64,000 bases of DNA from Pandoraea horticolens. Its GTDB lineage: Bacteria > Pseudomonadota > Gammaproteobacteria > Burkholderiales > Burkholderiaceae. Positions within the stretch are counted from its first letter, which is position 1. Every line of letters starts with the position of its first letter. Positions 52,455-60,913 of the stretch are shown in pieces. The DNA lies in NCBI RefSeq assembly GCF_902459555.1, contig NZ_CABPSM010000003.1:310001-374000 (forward strand). Direction: 5' to 3'. Under the pieces are notes generated by a model. That model had not been told where the DNA came from. It searched no databases and saw nothing but the letters and a program-made list of their open reading frames with translations. A program made the position numbers and the translations under genes.

Positions 52455-53222
52455 ATGCATCATAATCTTTACCGTTATGAGGGGCTGCTCGGTGCCCGCT
52501 CGGTCGAGGCACTCGACGCAGAGTTTCAGAATCTGACGCACACGCTTGGATATGACGCGCTGTTTTACGCGCCGCTCCTGCCGCGTCGAGAGCGAGAGGC
52601 TGCGGCATTTCAGATTGAGGATCAGTGGATTTCGGCGCAGGGGATGCCGAGCCGGCATATTTTTACGACATTTCCGGCATCGTGGATCGAGCGTTATCAA
52701 ACCGCACGCTATGCTGAAGTCGATCCAATTCTGATTGCGGCCAATTTGTCGCCGCTCCCGATTCTTTGGCGGACCTTTCTTTCTCAGAAGCGACCGCATC
52801 CGATTTTCGCGGATGCCCGCGAGCATGGCCTCGCATCAGGGGTGTCGATTCCTATCTACGGTGCGGCCGGTGAGCGCGCGATCTTCAGCGCCGCGACGGC
52901 AAAGTCGCCCGAAGAATCTGCCGAGCACGAAGCCCGCATGATCGGAGATATCTATCTGACAGCGGTGTACTTTCACCAGGCAATTCAGCAACTCGACATG
53001 CAATGGGTGGCGAGTCGCAGCGTTGGAAAGCTCAGTCCGCGCGAAATCGAGAGTCTGCTGTGGGCGGCGCGCGGCAAAACGGCGTGGGAGATCGGCTTGA
53101 TTTTGAAGATATCCGAACACACCGTGACGTTTCATATCAATAATGCCAAGCGCAAGCTCGGTGCCGTCAATCGGCATCAGGCGATTGCCGCTGCAATCAG
53201 CGGTGGTTTGATTTCACCCTGA
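52455..53222 (+). CDS. LuxR family regulator with autoinducer-binding domain (LuxR solo)
   Basis: A 255-residue quorum-sensing type regulator from this start. The autoinducer-binding domain shows PASWIERYQTARYAEVDPIL (conserved Trp, Tyr, Asp-Pro), and the C-terminal GerE helix-turn-helix is LSPREIESLLWAARGKTAWEIGLILKISEHTVTFHINNAKRKLG. No luxI synthase lies nearby, so it is a solo or responds to a synthase elsewhere. In-frame ATGs upstream (52320) would add 45 residues; the ribosome-binding site at 52455 is weak, so the start is uncertain. Confidence 0.88.
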   Translation: MHHNLYRYEGLLGARSVEALDAEFQNLTHTLGYDALFYAPLLPRREREAAAFQIEDQWISAQGMPSRHIFTTFPASWIERYQTARYAEVDPILIAANLSPLPILWRTFLSQKRPHPIFADAREHGLASGVSIPIYGAAGERAIFSAATAKSPEESAEHEARMIGDIYLTAVYFHQAIQQLDMQWVASRSVGKLSPREIESLLWAARGKTAWEIGLILKISEHTVTFHINNAKRKLGAVNRHQAIAAAISGGLISP

Positions 53223-53390
53223 CTCTTCCTCGATTTACCCCGGCTCGTGAGTAATTTTTACAGCCGCTCGCGAGGCGACTTTCGTCCGGCATTCTTGCCC
53301 GGCGGCTTCGACCATTTTCCATTCATTGAAATCACGCGATCTTCGAGCGATCGGCGTTATTTCATTTCGCTTTCCCGGTAATTTCGGCGT

Positions 53391-53429
53391 TGAATTCGGC
53401 CGAATTCACACTATTTCCGAAATAGTGTG
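53391..53429. promoter_or_regulatory. Two abutting perfect palindromes upstream of the DUF4148 gene
   Basis: TGAATTCGGCCGAATTCA (53391-53408) is an 18-bp perfect palindrome. It overlaps by two bases a 23-bp palindrome (53407-53429) with arms CACACTATTT and AAATAGTGTG around CCG. They lie in the 326-bp gap between the LuxR gene and the small secreted protein. They look like operators for dimeric regulators. No terminator with a T-run is evident here. Confidence 0.6.
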
Positions 53430-53548
53430 TTGTGGTTTTAGGTCTGGCTCATTAGTAAGGGAAAACTATAATTTGTTTATGGCGAAAACTGATTGATTAG
53501 CGGTTTTCGTGTCCATGAGCGTCATATGAACGATAAAAGGAGTTTTCC

Positions 53549-53818
53549 ATGAAAAAGAACCTGTTGACTGCGGTCGCGCTCGTTGGTCTGATGATGGCGG
53601 CGGGCTCGGCATTCGCGGCAGATCAGAGCCAAACGGGCGGTGTGACCCGTGCCCATGTGCGCGCTGAGTTGCAAGCTGCGCGTGAACTTGGTCTTTCGCC
53701 GGTGACGGAATTCAATTTCCCGTACACCTACGAACAGTCGGTTCAGTTGCAAAAGCTGACGGCAAAGATTGAAGCGCAAAACCAGGTTGATGCGCCGAAA
53801 GCGCCGACCGCCAACTAA
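53549..53818 (+). CDS. DUF4148 small secreted protein
   Basis: An 89-residue exported protein: signal peptide MKKNLLTAVALVGLMMAAGS with cleavage near AFA-ADQ, then the DUF4148 core THVRAELQAARELG-like segment (TRAHVRAELQAARELGLSPV) and a helical tail. The family is abundant in Burkholderiaceae, usually in many copies per genome; function is unknown. AAAGGAG lies before the ATG. It has its own promoter region with strong palindromes upstream. Confidence 0.92.
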   Translation: MKKNLLTAVALVGLMMAAGSAFAADQSQTGGVTRAHVRAELQAARELGLSPVTEFNFPYTYEQSVQLQKLTAKIEAQNQVDAPKAPTAN

Positions 53819-53949
53819 ATGGCGCTAGGATAGGTGTTGCGATTATCGATAGCAGTGCCGGATTCGCCGACGGCCCGCCCGACTCACCATCGAGTCTTGT
53901 CCGCGCCGCGCGATTCCACTCACCGGCGCCGACGTGCGTCACCTGCCAC

Positions 53950-53990
53950 AGCCCCGCACGAGGATTCGTTCCCGACGGGGCTTGTGTGTT
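53950..53990 (+). terminator. Likely intrinsic terminator after the DUF4148 gene
   Basis: AGCCCCG (53950-53956) pairs with CGGGGCT (53976-53982), followed by a T/G-rich tract. It lies about 130 bp after the stop and upstream of the convergent NodT gene end. Confidence 0.55.
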
Positions 53991-54039
53991 TCTGGAGGGC
54001 AGGCGTTACGAAGACGCCACGTCCCCTCATGTCAATCGG

Positions 54040-55554
54040 TCAATGGGTAGACGGTGCCGGGGAGGCGGGTGTGCCGCCACCTGCCGGCATTGAATGGGAT
54101 TGGGCCAGCGACGTCTTGTCGTTCGCCGCGCTCGATTGCCAGCCCCCGCCCAGTGCCAGGAACAGATTGACCTGATCCATGGCAACCAGCGTTTCGGAGG
54201 CGGCCAGCGCTGCCTCGGCGTTGGCGTGGGTGCGTTCGGCGTCGAGGCTGGTCAGAAACGGCGCGCGACCGGCCTGATAGAGCTTGTGATTCCGCTCGGC
54301 AGCGGCGCGCGACTTGTCGCGGGCGTCGCGCAGGGCGTCGCCGCGTTGCAACTCCCGGGTGTAAGCGGAGAGGGACGTCTGCGTTTCCTGTAATGCCTTC
54401 AACACCACGCCATCGAAATGGGCGAGGGCGGCATCGGCGCCGGCTTCCATGCCTTTGATGTGGGCGCGTACACCGTTGGTCGGCAGCGACCACGTAATCA
54501 TCGGTCCCACGGTCCATTGCTCCGTGCGGCCTTGCCCGAAGTGTTCCAGTATCCCGCTCGCGCCAACCGAGGCGCCCAGGCGGATCGACGGATAGAGGTC
54601 CGCCGTGGCAACCCCGATCTTCGCCGTGGCCGACGCCAGTTCGCGCTCGGCCTGACGTACGTCAGGCCGGCGCTTGAGCAGCGCCGTGCCGTCGCCGACC
54701 GGTAGCGGGTGATTCAACTGAGGAATGCGGCGGCATTGCGAGGCGCTGGCGTCGAGCGTGCCGGGTGCCTTGCCGAGCATCACCGCAAGCCGATAGGTCG
54801 CGGCTTCGTGCTGCGCCTGGAAATGCGGCAGGGCGGCGCGCAGTGTGTCGGCCTGTGCCTGAGCGCGCAGCAGATCGGTGGGTTGATCGCGACCGGCGTC
54901 GACCAGCTTGCGTGTTATCGCTACGCTCTTTTCCTGCAATTGCAATTGGTCGTCGGCGATGTCGTACTCGTGATTGGCCGCGCAGCTTTGCACATAGGCG
55001 CGCACCGTTTCGGCAGCCACACTCACGCGAGCGACATCCAGCGCTGCCTGACTGGCTTCGGCGGCGGCGAGCGCGGCTTCGTCCGCGCGAGCCAGCTTGC
55101 CGAAGAAATCGATCTGGTAGGAGATGGACAGTGCCGCTGCGGCCAGATTGATTACAGGCAGCTTTTCTTCCTTCAGGAAACTCTCGCCCGAAAGCTGAGC
55201 GCGTCCCCCATTGGCCTGCACGCCGCCCTGCGGAAAATTCTCCGACTGGACTTCGTGATACATCGCAATCGCGCGCTGCACGTTGGCGAGCGCCACACGA
55301 ACGTTCGTGTTCGCGGCGAGCGCCTCTTTGACGAGCGCGTCGAGTTTCGGGTCGTCGTAGAGTTGCCACCAATCGTCGGGCACGGCGCCAATTGACACGG
55401 CGCGTTGTGTTGCGTTCGCGATGGGGCCGTTTGCCTCGGGCGAGTGCATCGCCGAGTTTTCCGGCAGATGGTAGTCGGGGCCGACGCTCGTGCATCCCGC
55501 GACTAGCGCGGCGGCCGCTGCCACCGCACTCACCATGAGTAATCGTGGACTCAC
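54040..55554 (-). CDS. NodT family outer-membrane efflux lipoprotein
   Basis: A 504-residue TolC-superfamily channel. Lipobox LVAGC (Cys21), PDYHLPE, DDWWQLYDDPKLDALVKEAL, FFGKLARADEAALAAAEAS, RRPDVRQAERELASATAKIGVATADLYPSI and the C-terminal LFLALGGGWQ are all family features. Its ATG overlaps the stop of the adaptor gene. It is last in the MarR-led efflux operon and would provide the outer-membrane exit for the AaeA/AaeB-like pair. Confidence 0.94.
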   Translation of the reverse strand: MSPRLLMVSAVAAAAALVAGCTSVGPDYHLPENSAMHSPEANGPIANATQRAVSIGAVPDDWWQLYDDPKLDALVKEALAANTNVRVALANVQRAIAMYHEVQSENFPQGGVQANGGRAQLSGESFLKEEKLPVINLAAAALSISYQIDFFGKLARADEAALAAAEASQAALDVARVSVAAETVRAYVQSCAANHEYDIADDQLQLQEKSVAITRKLVDAGRDQPTDLLRAQAQADTLRAALPHFQAQHEAATYRLAVMLGKAPGTLDASASQCRRIPQLNHPLPVGDGTALLKRRPDVRQAERELASATAKIGVATADLYPSIRLGASVGASGILEHFGQGRTEQWTVGPMITWSLPTNGVRAHIKGMEAGADAALAHFDGVVLKALQETQTSLSAYTRELQRGDALRDARDKSRAAAERNHKLYQAGRAPFLTSLDAERTHANAEAALAASETLVAMDQVNLFLALGGGWQSSAANDKTSLAQSHSMPAGGGTPASPAPSTH

Positions 55555-56513
55555 TGCCGGGCTCCTGCTCGGGCGCCGGTCTCGCGTGCGGCGGCCAGCG
55601 TCGTGGGTGCGGCGTCAGCCTGTTTCGACTGACCGGACGTGCCCTGCGGACTTTCCATGACGGTTACCGTCGCGGTGCGACCGGCGACCAGGCGCATATC
55701 CTTGGGGACATCGTCGAGCGCAATGCGCACCGGAATGCGCTGGGCAAGACGTACCCAGTTGAAGGTCGGGTTGATGTTGGGCAGCATCGATGCACCGCTC
55801 GTGCGATCACGGTCTTCGATCCCGGCGACGATACTCTGCACATGGCCGTGCAGGACATGTTGCTCGCCCATCAGGCGCACTTCGACTTTGTCGCCGATAT
55901 GGATGCCGCGCATCTTGGTTTCTTCGAAGTAGCCTTCGACGTGCAGCGAGTTCGCATCGACCATGGAGAGCACCGGGCGGCCGGTGGTGACGTAGTCGCC
56001 CACCCGCGGCAGACGGTCGTTCAGGTAGCCGTCGGCGGGGGCGAGAACGCGTGTGCGCTCAAGGTTGAGCTTCGCGAGTTGCGCGGCGGTTTCGGCTTGC
56101 GCGACAGCCGCTTCGCCGGATTCGACCTTGGCCTGACCGGCCTCGACCACTTCCTTGGCGACGACTTCCGTCAACTGATGGTTACGGGCGTTTTCGCGGC
56201 GGGCCTGGGCGAGCGTGGCGCGCTGCGCGGCGACGTTGGCTTCGGCCTGATGCAACGCCAGCGTGTAGCGGTCGCGGTCGATCACGAACAGCAGATCGCC
56301 GCGGTGCACCTGCTGGTTGTCCTTGACCTCGACATCGGTGATGAGGCCCGAGACATCGGGGGCGATCTGCACGATGTCGGCGCGAATGCGCCCGTCACGT
56401 GTCCATGGCGCGACGGTGTAGTAGTCCCACAGGTGCAGCAGCACGAAGACCGCGACGCAAGATACCGCAAGCGTCAGCGCAACGGAGCCGAGAGAGCGAA
56501 GTTTCAGTTTCAT
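55551..56513 (-). CDS. HlyD/AaeA-type efflux adaptor
   Basis: A 320-residue membrane fusion protein: one N-terminal helix (SVALTLAVSCVAVFVLLHLW), TRDGRIRADIVQIAPDVSGLITDVEVKDNQQVHRGDLLFVIDRDRY, a coiled-coil hairpin, then RTRVLAPADGYLNDRLPRVGDYVTTGRPVLSMV. This is the p-hydroxybenzoic acid efflux AaeA layout. Four-base overlaps with both neighbours show tight coupling in the operon. Confidence 0.93.
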   Translation of the reverse strand: MKLKLRSLGSVALTLAVSCVAVFVLLHLWDYYTVAPWTRDGRIRADIVQIAPDVSGLITDVEVKDNQQVHRGDLLFVIDRDRYTLALHQAEANVAAQRATLAQARRENARNHQLTEVVAKEVVEAGQAKVESGEAAVAQAETAAQLAKLNLERTRVLAPADGYLNDRLPRVGDYVTTGRPVLSMVDANSLHVEGYFEETKMRGIHIGDKVEVRLMGEQHVLHGHVQSIVAGIEDRDRTSGASMLPNINPTFNWVRLAQRIPVRIALDDVPKDMRLVAGRTATVTVMESPQGTSGQSKQADAAPTTLAAARETGARAGARQ

Positions 56514-56719
56514 GGTTGGCAGGCGCGCGCGATGGCGACGATGCCGCCCAGCGCGATGATGTACACAGCAAGGTTGAATAACGAACGATGCCAGACGAGT
56601 TTGTAAAAGCCGATGCGCGCGAGCATGAAGCGCAGCGCGCCCGTCAGCACGAAAGCCACGATCATCAGGGCCAGCAGCGTCGGCACGAATACGCCGTAGA
56701 TATCGATCTCACCGCTCAT
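56510..56719 (-). CDS. DUF1656 small membrane protein (AaeX-like)
   Basis: A 69-residue protein with two membrane helices (VPTLLALMIVAFVLTGALRFML and LFNLAVYIIALGGIVAIAR), starting MSGEIDIYGVFVPT, the DUF1656 hallmark. It is the small partner always found between FUSC-type pumps and their adaptors; its precise role in the pump is unclear. It overlaps both neighbours by four bases. Confidence 0.92.
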   Translation of the reverse strand: MSGEIDIYGVFVPTLLALMIVAFVLTGALRFMLARIGFYKLVWHRSLFNLAVYIIALGGIVAIARACQP

Positions 56720-58725
56720 TGAACGCTCACGGGGCGTGTGGCAGGGAACAGCGCTACGTGGATGTCCATGAGCGACGCGCGCGCACTGCGCGAGGCCTGA
56801 TCGCTATGGGCCACCAACGAGCGCAGCGCGCCCAGCAGTTTGTCGTGCAGCGGGGTGCCGGGCTCGCTCACCTGTTCGTCGAGTCGCGCCCGATAAAAGC
56901 GCGCCACGTCGGTGAGCACGGCCTCGACGGCGTCGCGCTGCGATGGTTTCAGATGCGGCAGCTCGCGCTGCAACGCCAGTGCCGAGAGTTCGACGCGCAC
57001 TTCGGTAAAGCCGTCGCTCGATGTTTCGCTCTCGCTCGCGGCCAGACGCGGCACCAGTTGACCGAGGCGGTCGAGCAGTCGTGAGCGCAAACGGTCATGC
57101 TCGGCCACCGAGCGGCCGATGGCGTTCTTCGCAATGTCGCGCCAGCTCGCGTGAATCAGGCGGCGCATGGCCACGCGGGTGCCGAACGGTCGTGTCTGTA
57201 ACGTCCAGATCAGGGCGAACAGCACGCCGGCCAGGCCGGCGATATTGTTGTTGAAGAACGCCTGGAAGTCGGCGCTGTAGCCGCCCTGAATGCCGACGAA
57301 GCTCGCCGTATTGACCGCAACGGGCATCGCCACCATCGCAAAGCGAGGCTGCGGGATGAACGTGCCGACCAGCAGGTACGGTACGGCAAACATCCCCACG
57401 AGCAAACCGAAGTCATGCGCATTCGTCAGGATGAAGAACACATAGATGGCGGCGAGCACCACGCACACGGCCGTCGCCCAGAAGAACGAGCGGATGAATG
57501 GTGCGGGCTCATCCGTTGCCGCGAAGAAGCAGCACGCGACGGCGCAGAGCGAGACACCGGCGGCGCCGTCATTCCAGCCGGTGTAGATCCACGCCATGCC
57601 CATGAGGAATGTGCACAGCGCGGCCGAAACGGTTGAGAACAAGAGCAGCCCGTGATCGTAGTGGCGTGCGCCACCCAACTCCCAGTGCTGGAAAGCGGGC
57701 GTCCATTCGTGGCCGCGGTCCTGATCGTCGAGCTGGCCGAAACGGCGTTGCAGCGACACGCAGTCCTGCCAGAGTTGTACCAGCGAGCGCAACCGGTCTT
57801 CGGTGGCTGCGACCAGCGCGCCATACCAGTCCGAGGCTTCTCCGGCCGATTGCGGCGGACTCAGCAAGTGGGCCGGGGCGGGCGACGGCGCGCCGAGCCG
57901 CAGCCATGCGACCACGTCCGCCATCTTCGCTTCGAGCGCTTCGGGCACGCCGTTCGGGTGCCCGCGCAACGTATGCACGAGCGACGCCACCGTCGAGAGC
58001 ACGGGCATCATCATGGTCATGCGCCCGCGCAACTCTCGCGCGTCACGCACGCGCTCCGACGTGTCGGCATCGTACGAAAGCTGGCTGATCAACTGGTCCA
58101 GCGCCAGAATGTCGGCCGCCATACGGTGACGGCTCATGTGGCGCGTTGTCTTGCCTTCCGGGTCGGCCGAGAGCATGTCGGCCGTCCAGCGTGCGGCGTC
58201 GGTGAGCCAGCGTGTGGAGCGGTCGTGCAACACCTTGGCCACGCTCGTGGGCAGGATCACGGCGCCGACCACGCTCGCGCAGACGATACCGAGGATGATC
58301 TCCTCGGCACGCGCCACGGCGATATCGAAGATGCCGTCGGGCGTACCGACCGCCGGTAAGGCGATCAGCGGCAGTGTGTACGACGCCAGCAGAAACACGT
58401 AACTGCGTGGCGAACGATGCAGCAGACTGATATAGAGCAGGGTGCCGGTCCACAGCCCGACGACCGCCATCAGCAGCTCTGGGTTGTTGACGAGCGCGGG
58501 CACCAAGACAATGGACGCGCCCGCACCGAGCAGCGTGCCGAGCACGCGATACAGCGCCTTGGAGCGTGTGGCGCCGGTGAGCGGGTGCGACACGATGTAG
58601 ACCGTAGCCATCGCCCAGTACGGACGCGGCAAGCCGATGGCTAGCGCGATGTAGAGCGCCAGCATCGAGGCGGCGAACGCCTTGATCGAGAAAATCCAGT
58701 CGCGTGAGGATGGCCAGTTGAGCAC
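56716..58725 (-). CDS. FUSC family aromatic acid/fusaric acid efflux pump (AaeB-like)
   Basis: A 669-residue inner-membrane pump. Two blocks of about six helices (N-terminal WIFSIKAFAASMLALYIALAIGLPRPYWAM and a matching repeat near residues 360-500) are each followed by cytoplasmic domains, the layout of AaeB/fusaric acid resistance proteins. The start is GTG (translated Met), 3 bp after the MarR stop. It should export aromatic carboxylates or related toxins with the adaptor and NodT channel downstream. Confidence 0.93.
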   Translation of the reverse strand: MLNWPSSRDWIFSIKAFAASMLALYIALAIGLPRPYWAMATVYIVSHPLTGATRSKALYRVLGTLLGAGASIVLVPALVNNPELLMAVVGLWTGTLLYISLLHRSPRSYVFLLASYTLPLIALPAVGTPDGIFDIAVARAEEIILGIVCASVVGAVILPTSVAKVLHDRSTRWLTDAARWTADMLSADPEGKTTRHMSRHRMAADILALDQLISQLSYDADTSERVRDARELRGRMTMMMPVLSTVASLVHTLRGHPNGVPEALEAKMADVVAWLRLGAPSPAPAHLLSPPQSAGEASDWYGALVAATEDRLRSLVQLWQDCVSLQRRFGQLDDQDRGHEWTPAFQHWELGGARHYDHGLLLFSTVSAALCTFLMGMAWIYTGWNDGAAGVSLCAVACCFFAATDEPAPFIRSFFWATAVCVVLAAIYVFFILTNAHDFGLLVGMFAVPYLLVGTFIPQPRFAMVAMPVAVNTASFVGIQGGYSADFQAFFNNNIAGLAGVLFALIWTLQTRPFGTRVAMRRLIHASWRDIAKNAIGRSVAEHDRLRSRLLDRLGQLVPRLAASESETSSDGFTEVRVELSALALQRELPHLKPSQRDAVEAVLTDVARFYRARLDEQVSEPGTPLHDKLLGALRSLVAHSDQASRSARASLMDIHVALFPATRPVSVQ

Positions 58726-58728
58726 GGT

Positions 58729-59202
58729 CTACTTCTTCGGAGGCTCCATCTCGAGCACGCCCACGTCGGGGCTCGCTACGCTGGAAATGGCTTCGAATAC
58801 GCGCAACACCGCTTCGAAATCTTCGCGCGGAATGTTTGCGAAAACTTTCGCGCGCAACTGGCTGAGTTCGATTTCGAGCTTCTCGGCGAGCGCTTCGCCG
58901 GCCTGCGTGAGCCGCAGCGCATTGGCGCGGCGGTCGCTGGCGTCGACTTCACGCAGCACGAGTCCGGCTGCGCACAACTGATCGAGCAGCCGCACCAGAG
59001 ACGCGCCTTCGAGTCCGACGTATTCGGCAAGCTCGACCTGACGCACCCCTTGGCCAAGGCGGCGGATGAACAGCAACGGACCGGCGCTCGCTGCGGAAAT
59101 TCCATATTCGACGATCGCGCCCTGCGATATCTGACGCCATTGCTTGCCCGCCAGCAGCAAATGGCTGGTGAAGACGAAGCGGAGCGATTCTAACGAGGTC
59201 AT
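58729..59202 (-). CDS. MarR family regulator of the efflux operon
   Basis: A 157-residue winged-helix repressor: QVELAEYVGLEGASLVRLLDQLCAAGLVLREVDASDRRANALRLTQAGEALAEKLE is the MarR DNA-binding core. It is the first gene of the efflux operon, 3 bp from the pump start. Its own -10 box (TATAAT, plus-strand 59211-59216) abuts a TTAACTA/TAGTTAA dyad, so it is probably an autorepressor released by the exported aromatic acid. Confidence 0.92.
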   Translation of the reverse strand: MTSLESLRFVFTSHLLLAGKQWRQISQGAIVEYGISAASAGPLLFIRRLGQGVRQVELAEYVGLEGASLVRLLDQLCAAGLVLREVDASDRRANALRLTQAGEALAEKLEIELSQLRAKVFANIPREDFEAVLRVFEAISSVASPDVGVLEMEPPKK

Positions 59203-59210
59203 GGCGAAAG

Positions 59211-59245
59211 ATTATATGTTAACTAATAATTAGGATGCTAGTTAA
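59211..59245 (-). promoter_or_regulatory. Promoter and MarR operator of the efflux operon
   Basis: Minus-strand TATAAT (plus 59211-59216) overlaps the downstream edge of the inverted repeat TTAACTA-N13-TAGTTAA (59219-59245). Binding there would block the promoter. Confidence 0.65.
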
Positions 59246-59397
59246 TGCGTTATTGCGGCGGGCGGTGAGATTGGCCGGGAGGCAAGCGCGGTAAGGGCTT
59301 GCGGGTCATTCATGGTCACGGCCGGAGACGCTGCGCCGAACGCTTTCCGTCAGCTGCGCCTGTTTTATTTTCTGTCGGACGCCAGACGGCCGGACTT

Positions 59398-59934
59398 TCA
59401 GGTGCGGGAGGTATCTGCCTTGCCGGCGTCAGTTGTTTCGCTCCCCGATCCGGAGATCTCGTCAATCTGCTTCATGTTCTCGAGCAGCTTGAGCAAGTAG
59501 TGCAGGGTGTGGGTGATATCGCCCGTCGAGAACTCGTCCAGCGCCCGTTCGTAATAGTCGTGAATGCGCGGCACGGCCTCGCGGTGCCAGACGTGGTGAC
59601 CGTGCTCGGTCATCGTGATGCGGCGCGAGCGCCGGTCGCGTCCGTCAGGTGTGCTGACGATGTGGCCGTCGCGTTCCATGCGGCTGATCAGGCCGGACAG
59701 GTTCTGGCGGCTCACCATCAGATAGCGGGCCAGATCGCCCACGCTCATGCCGTCGGGGACTTCCGGCCGGGACAGCGCCCCCAGCACGGCCCACTGTTGC
59801 GTCGTCAGGCCAAGGCTTTCCACAGCTCTCGTGCCAGTTTTATGCAACATGTTTGCGCATTGGTAGAGCCGGAAAAACAGCCGGTTAGCCAATTCCATAC
59901 GCGTAATTTCTGTATTTTTCTTAGGGTTTTCCAT
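59398..59934 (-). CDS. badR: MarR family regulator, BadR-like
   Basis: A 178-residue MarR protein: MSVGDLARYLMVSRQNLSGLISRMERDGHIVSTPDGRDRRSRRITMT is the wHTH and wing. GGAGTGAT precedes the ATG at 59934. It diverges from badH/badI/aliB/aliA. In Rhodopseudomonas palustris the MarR protein BadR represses this same gene set and is released by a cyclohexene-carboxyl-CoA intermediate, so the symbol is given by synteny and family. A perfect 20-bp palindrome sits between it and badH. Confidence 0.82.
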   Translation of the reverse strand: MENPKKNTEITRMELANRLFFRLYQCANMLHKTGTRAVESLGLTTQQWAVLGALSRPEVPDGMSVGDLARYLMVSRQNLSGLISRMERDGHIVSTPDGRDRRSRRITMTEHGHHVWHREAVPRIHDYYERALDEFSTGDITHTLHYLLKLLENMKQIDEISGSGSETTDAGKADTSRT

Positions 59935-59986
59935 ATCGATCACTCCGCATTTGCATGCTTGCGCATCGCTGATCTCGTGTCTAGTA

Positions 59987-60006
59987 TACGTCAATATATT
60001 GACGTA
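59987..60006. promoter_or_regulatory. Perfect 20-bp palindrome, candidate BadR operator
   Basis: TACGTCAATATATTGACGTA lies between the divergent badR-like gene and badH. Its arms and AT-rich centre are typical of MarR-family operators. It is placed to control both directions. Confidence 0.75.
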
Positions 60007-60079
60007 ATTTGATCGACGGGCGGGTCTCTTGCGAGGTCAGCAAGGATACCGCGCTCGTCAGCGACTCTGGAGGCAGGAC

Positions 60080-60847
60080 ATGCAGCGGTTCGAAGGCAAG
60101 ACCGTCATTGTGACGGGCGGCGGGGGCGGGATCGGCGGGGCAACGTGTCATCGGCTGGGAAACGAGGGGGCGGCGGTGGCCGTGTTCGATCGCGACTTGG
60201 CAGCGGCGCAGCGTGTGGCCGGGGAAATCGTCGAAGCGGGGGGGCAAGCGCAAGCGTTCCCGTGCGACATCACCGTGCGCGAACAGGTCGACTCGGCGGT
60301 TGCCGCCGTCGCGCACGCGTTCGGTCCCGTGAGCGTGCTTGTCAATAACGCCGGTTGGGACATCTTCAAGCCCTTTACCAAGACGACGCCCACCGAGTGG
60401 GAACGGCTGATTGCCATCAACCTGGTCGGCGCGTTGCACATGCATCACGCGGTGTTACCCGAGATGGTGGCGCGGCGCAGCGGGCGGATCGTCAACATCG
60501 CATCCGACGCCGCGCGGGTCGGCTCGTCCGGCGAGGCGGTCTATGCGGCATGTAAAGGCGGAATCGTGGCGTTCTCGAAAACGATCGCCCGCGAACATGC
60601 GCGCCACGGCATCACCGTGAACGTGGTGTGTCCGGGGCCGACCGACACGGCGCTGTTTGCCGACTACAAGGAAGGCGCCGGCAATCCCGAGAAACTGGTC
60701 GAGGCATTCACGAAAGCGATTCCGCTGGGCCGCATCGGTCAGGCGAGCGATCTGCCCGGTGCGATTGCCTTCTTCGCCAGCGACGACGCTGCGTTCGTCA
60801 CCGGTCAGGTGCTGAGCGTGTCGGGCGGACTCACGATGAACGGCTGA
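60080..60847 (+). CDS. badH: 2-hydroxycyclohexanecarboxyl-CoA dehydrogenase
   Basis: A 255-residue SDR: TGGGGGIGG, VFDRD (NAD-preferring acidic residue), NNAGWDIF, the Ser in IASDAARVG, and YAACK in place of the more usual YxAxK. It would oxidise 2-hydroxycyclohexane-1-carboxyl-CoA to the 2-keto ester. GGAGGCAGG lies before the ATG at 60080; the length matches BadH. The order badH-badI-aliB-aliA downstream of a MarR repressor is the cyclohexanecarboxylate degradation locus. Confidence 0.9.
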   Translation: MQRFEGKTVIVTGGGGGIGGATCHRLGNEGAAVAVFDRDLAAAQRVAGEIVEAGGQAQAFPCDITVREQVDSAVAAVAHAFGPVSVLVNNAGWDIFKPFTKTTPTEWERLIAINLVGALHMHHAVLPEMVARRSGRIVNIASDAARVGSSGEAVYAACKGGIVAFSKTIAREHARHGITVNVVCPGPTDTALFADYKEGAGNPEKLVEAFTKAIPLGRIGQASDLPGAIAFFASDDAAFVTGQVLSVSGGLTMNG

Positions 60848-60913
60848 CGTTTCCCATCACGACGATGCCGCACACGGCCGAACGTCAATCTGCCGGCGGC
60901 GAGGATCAAGACA

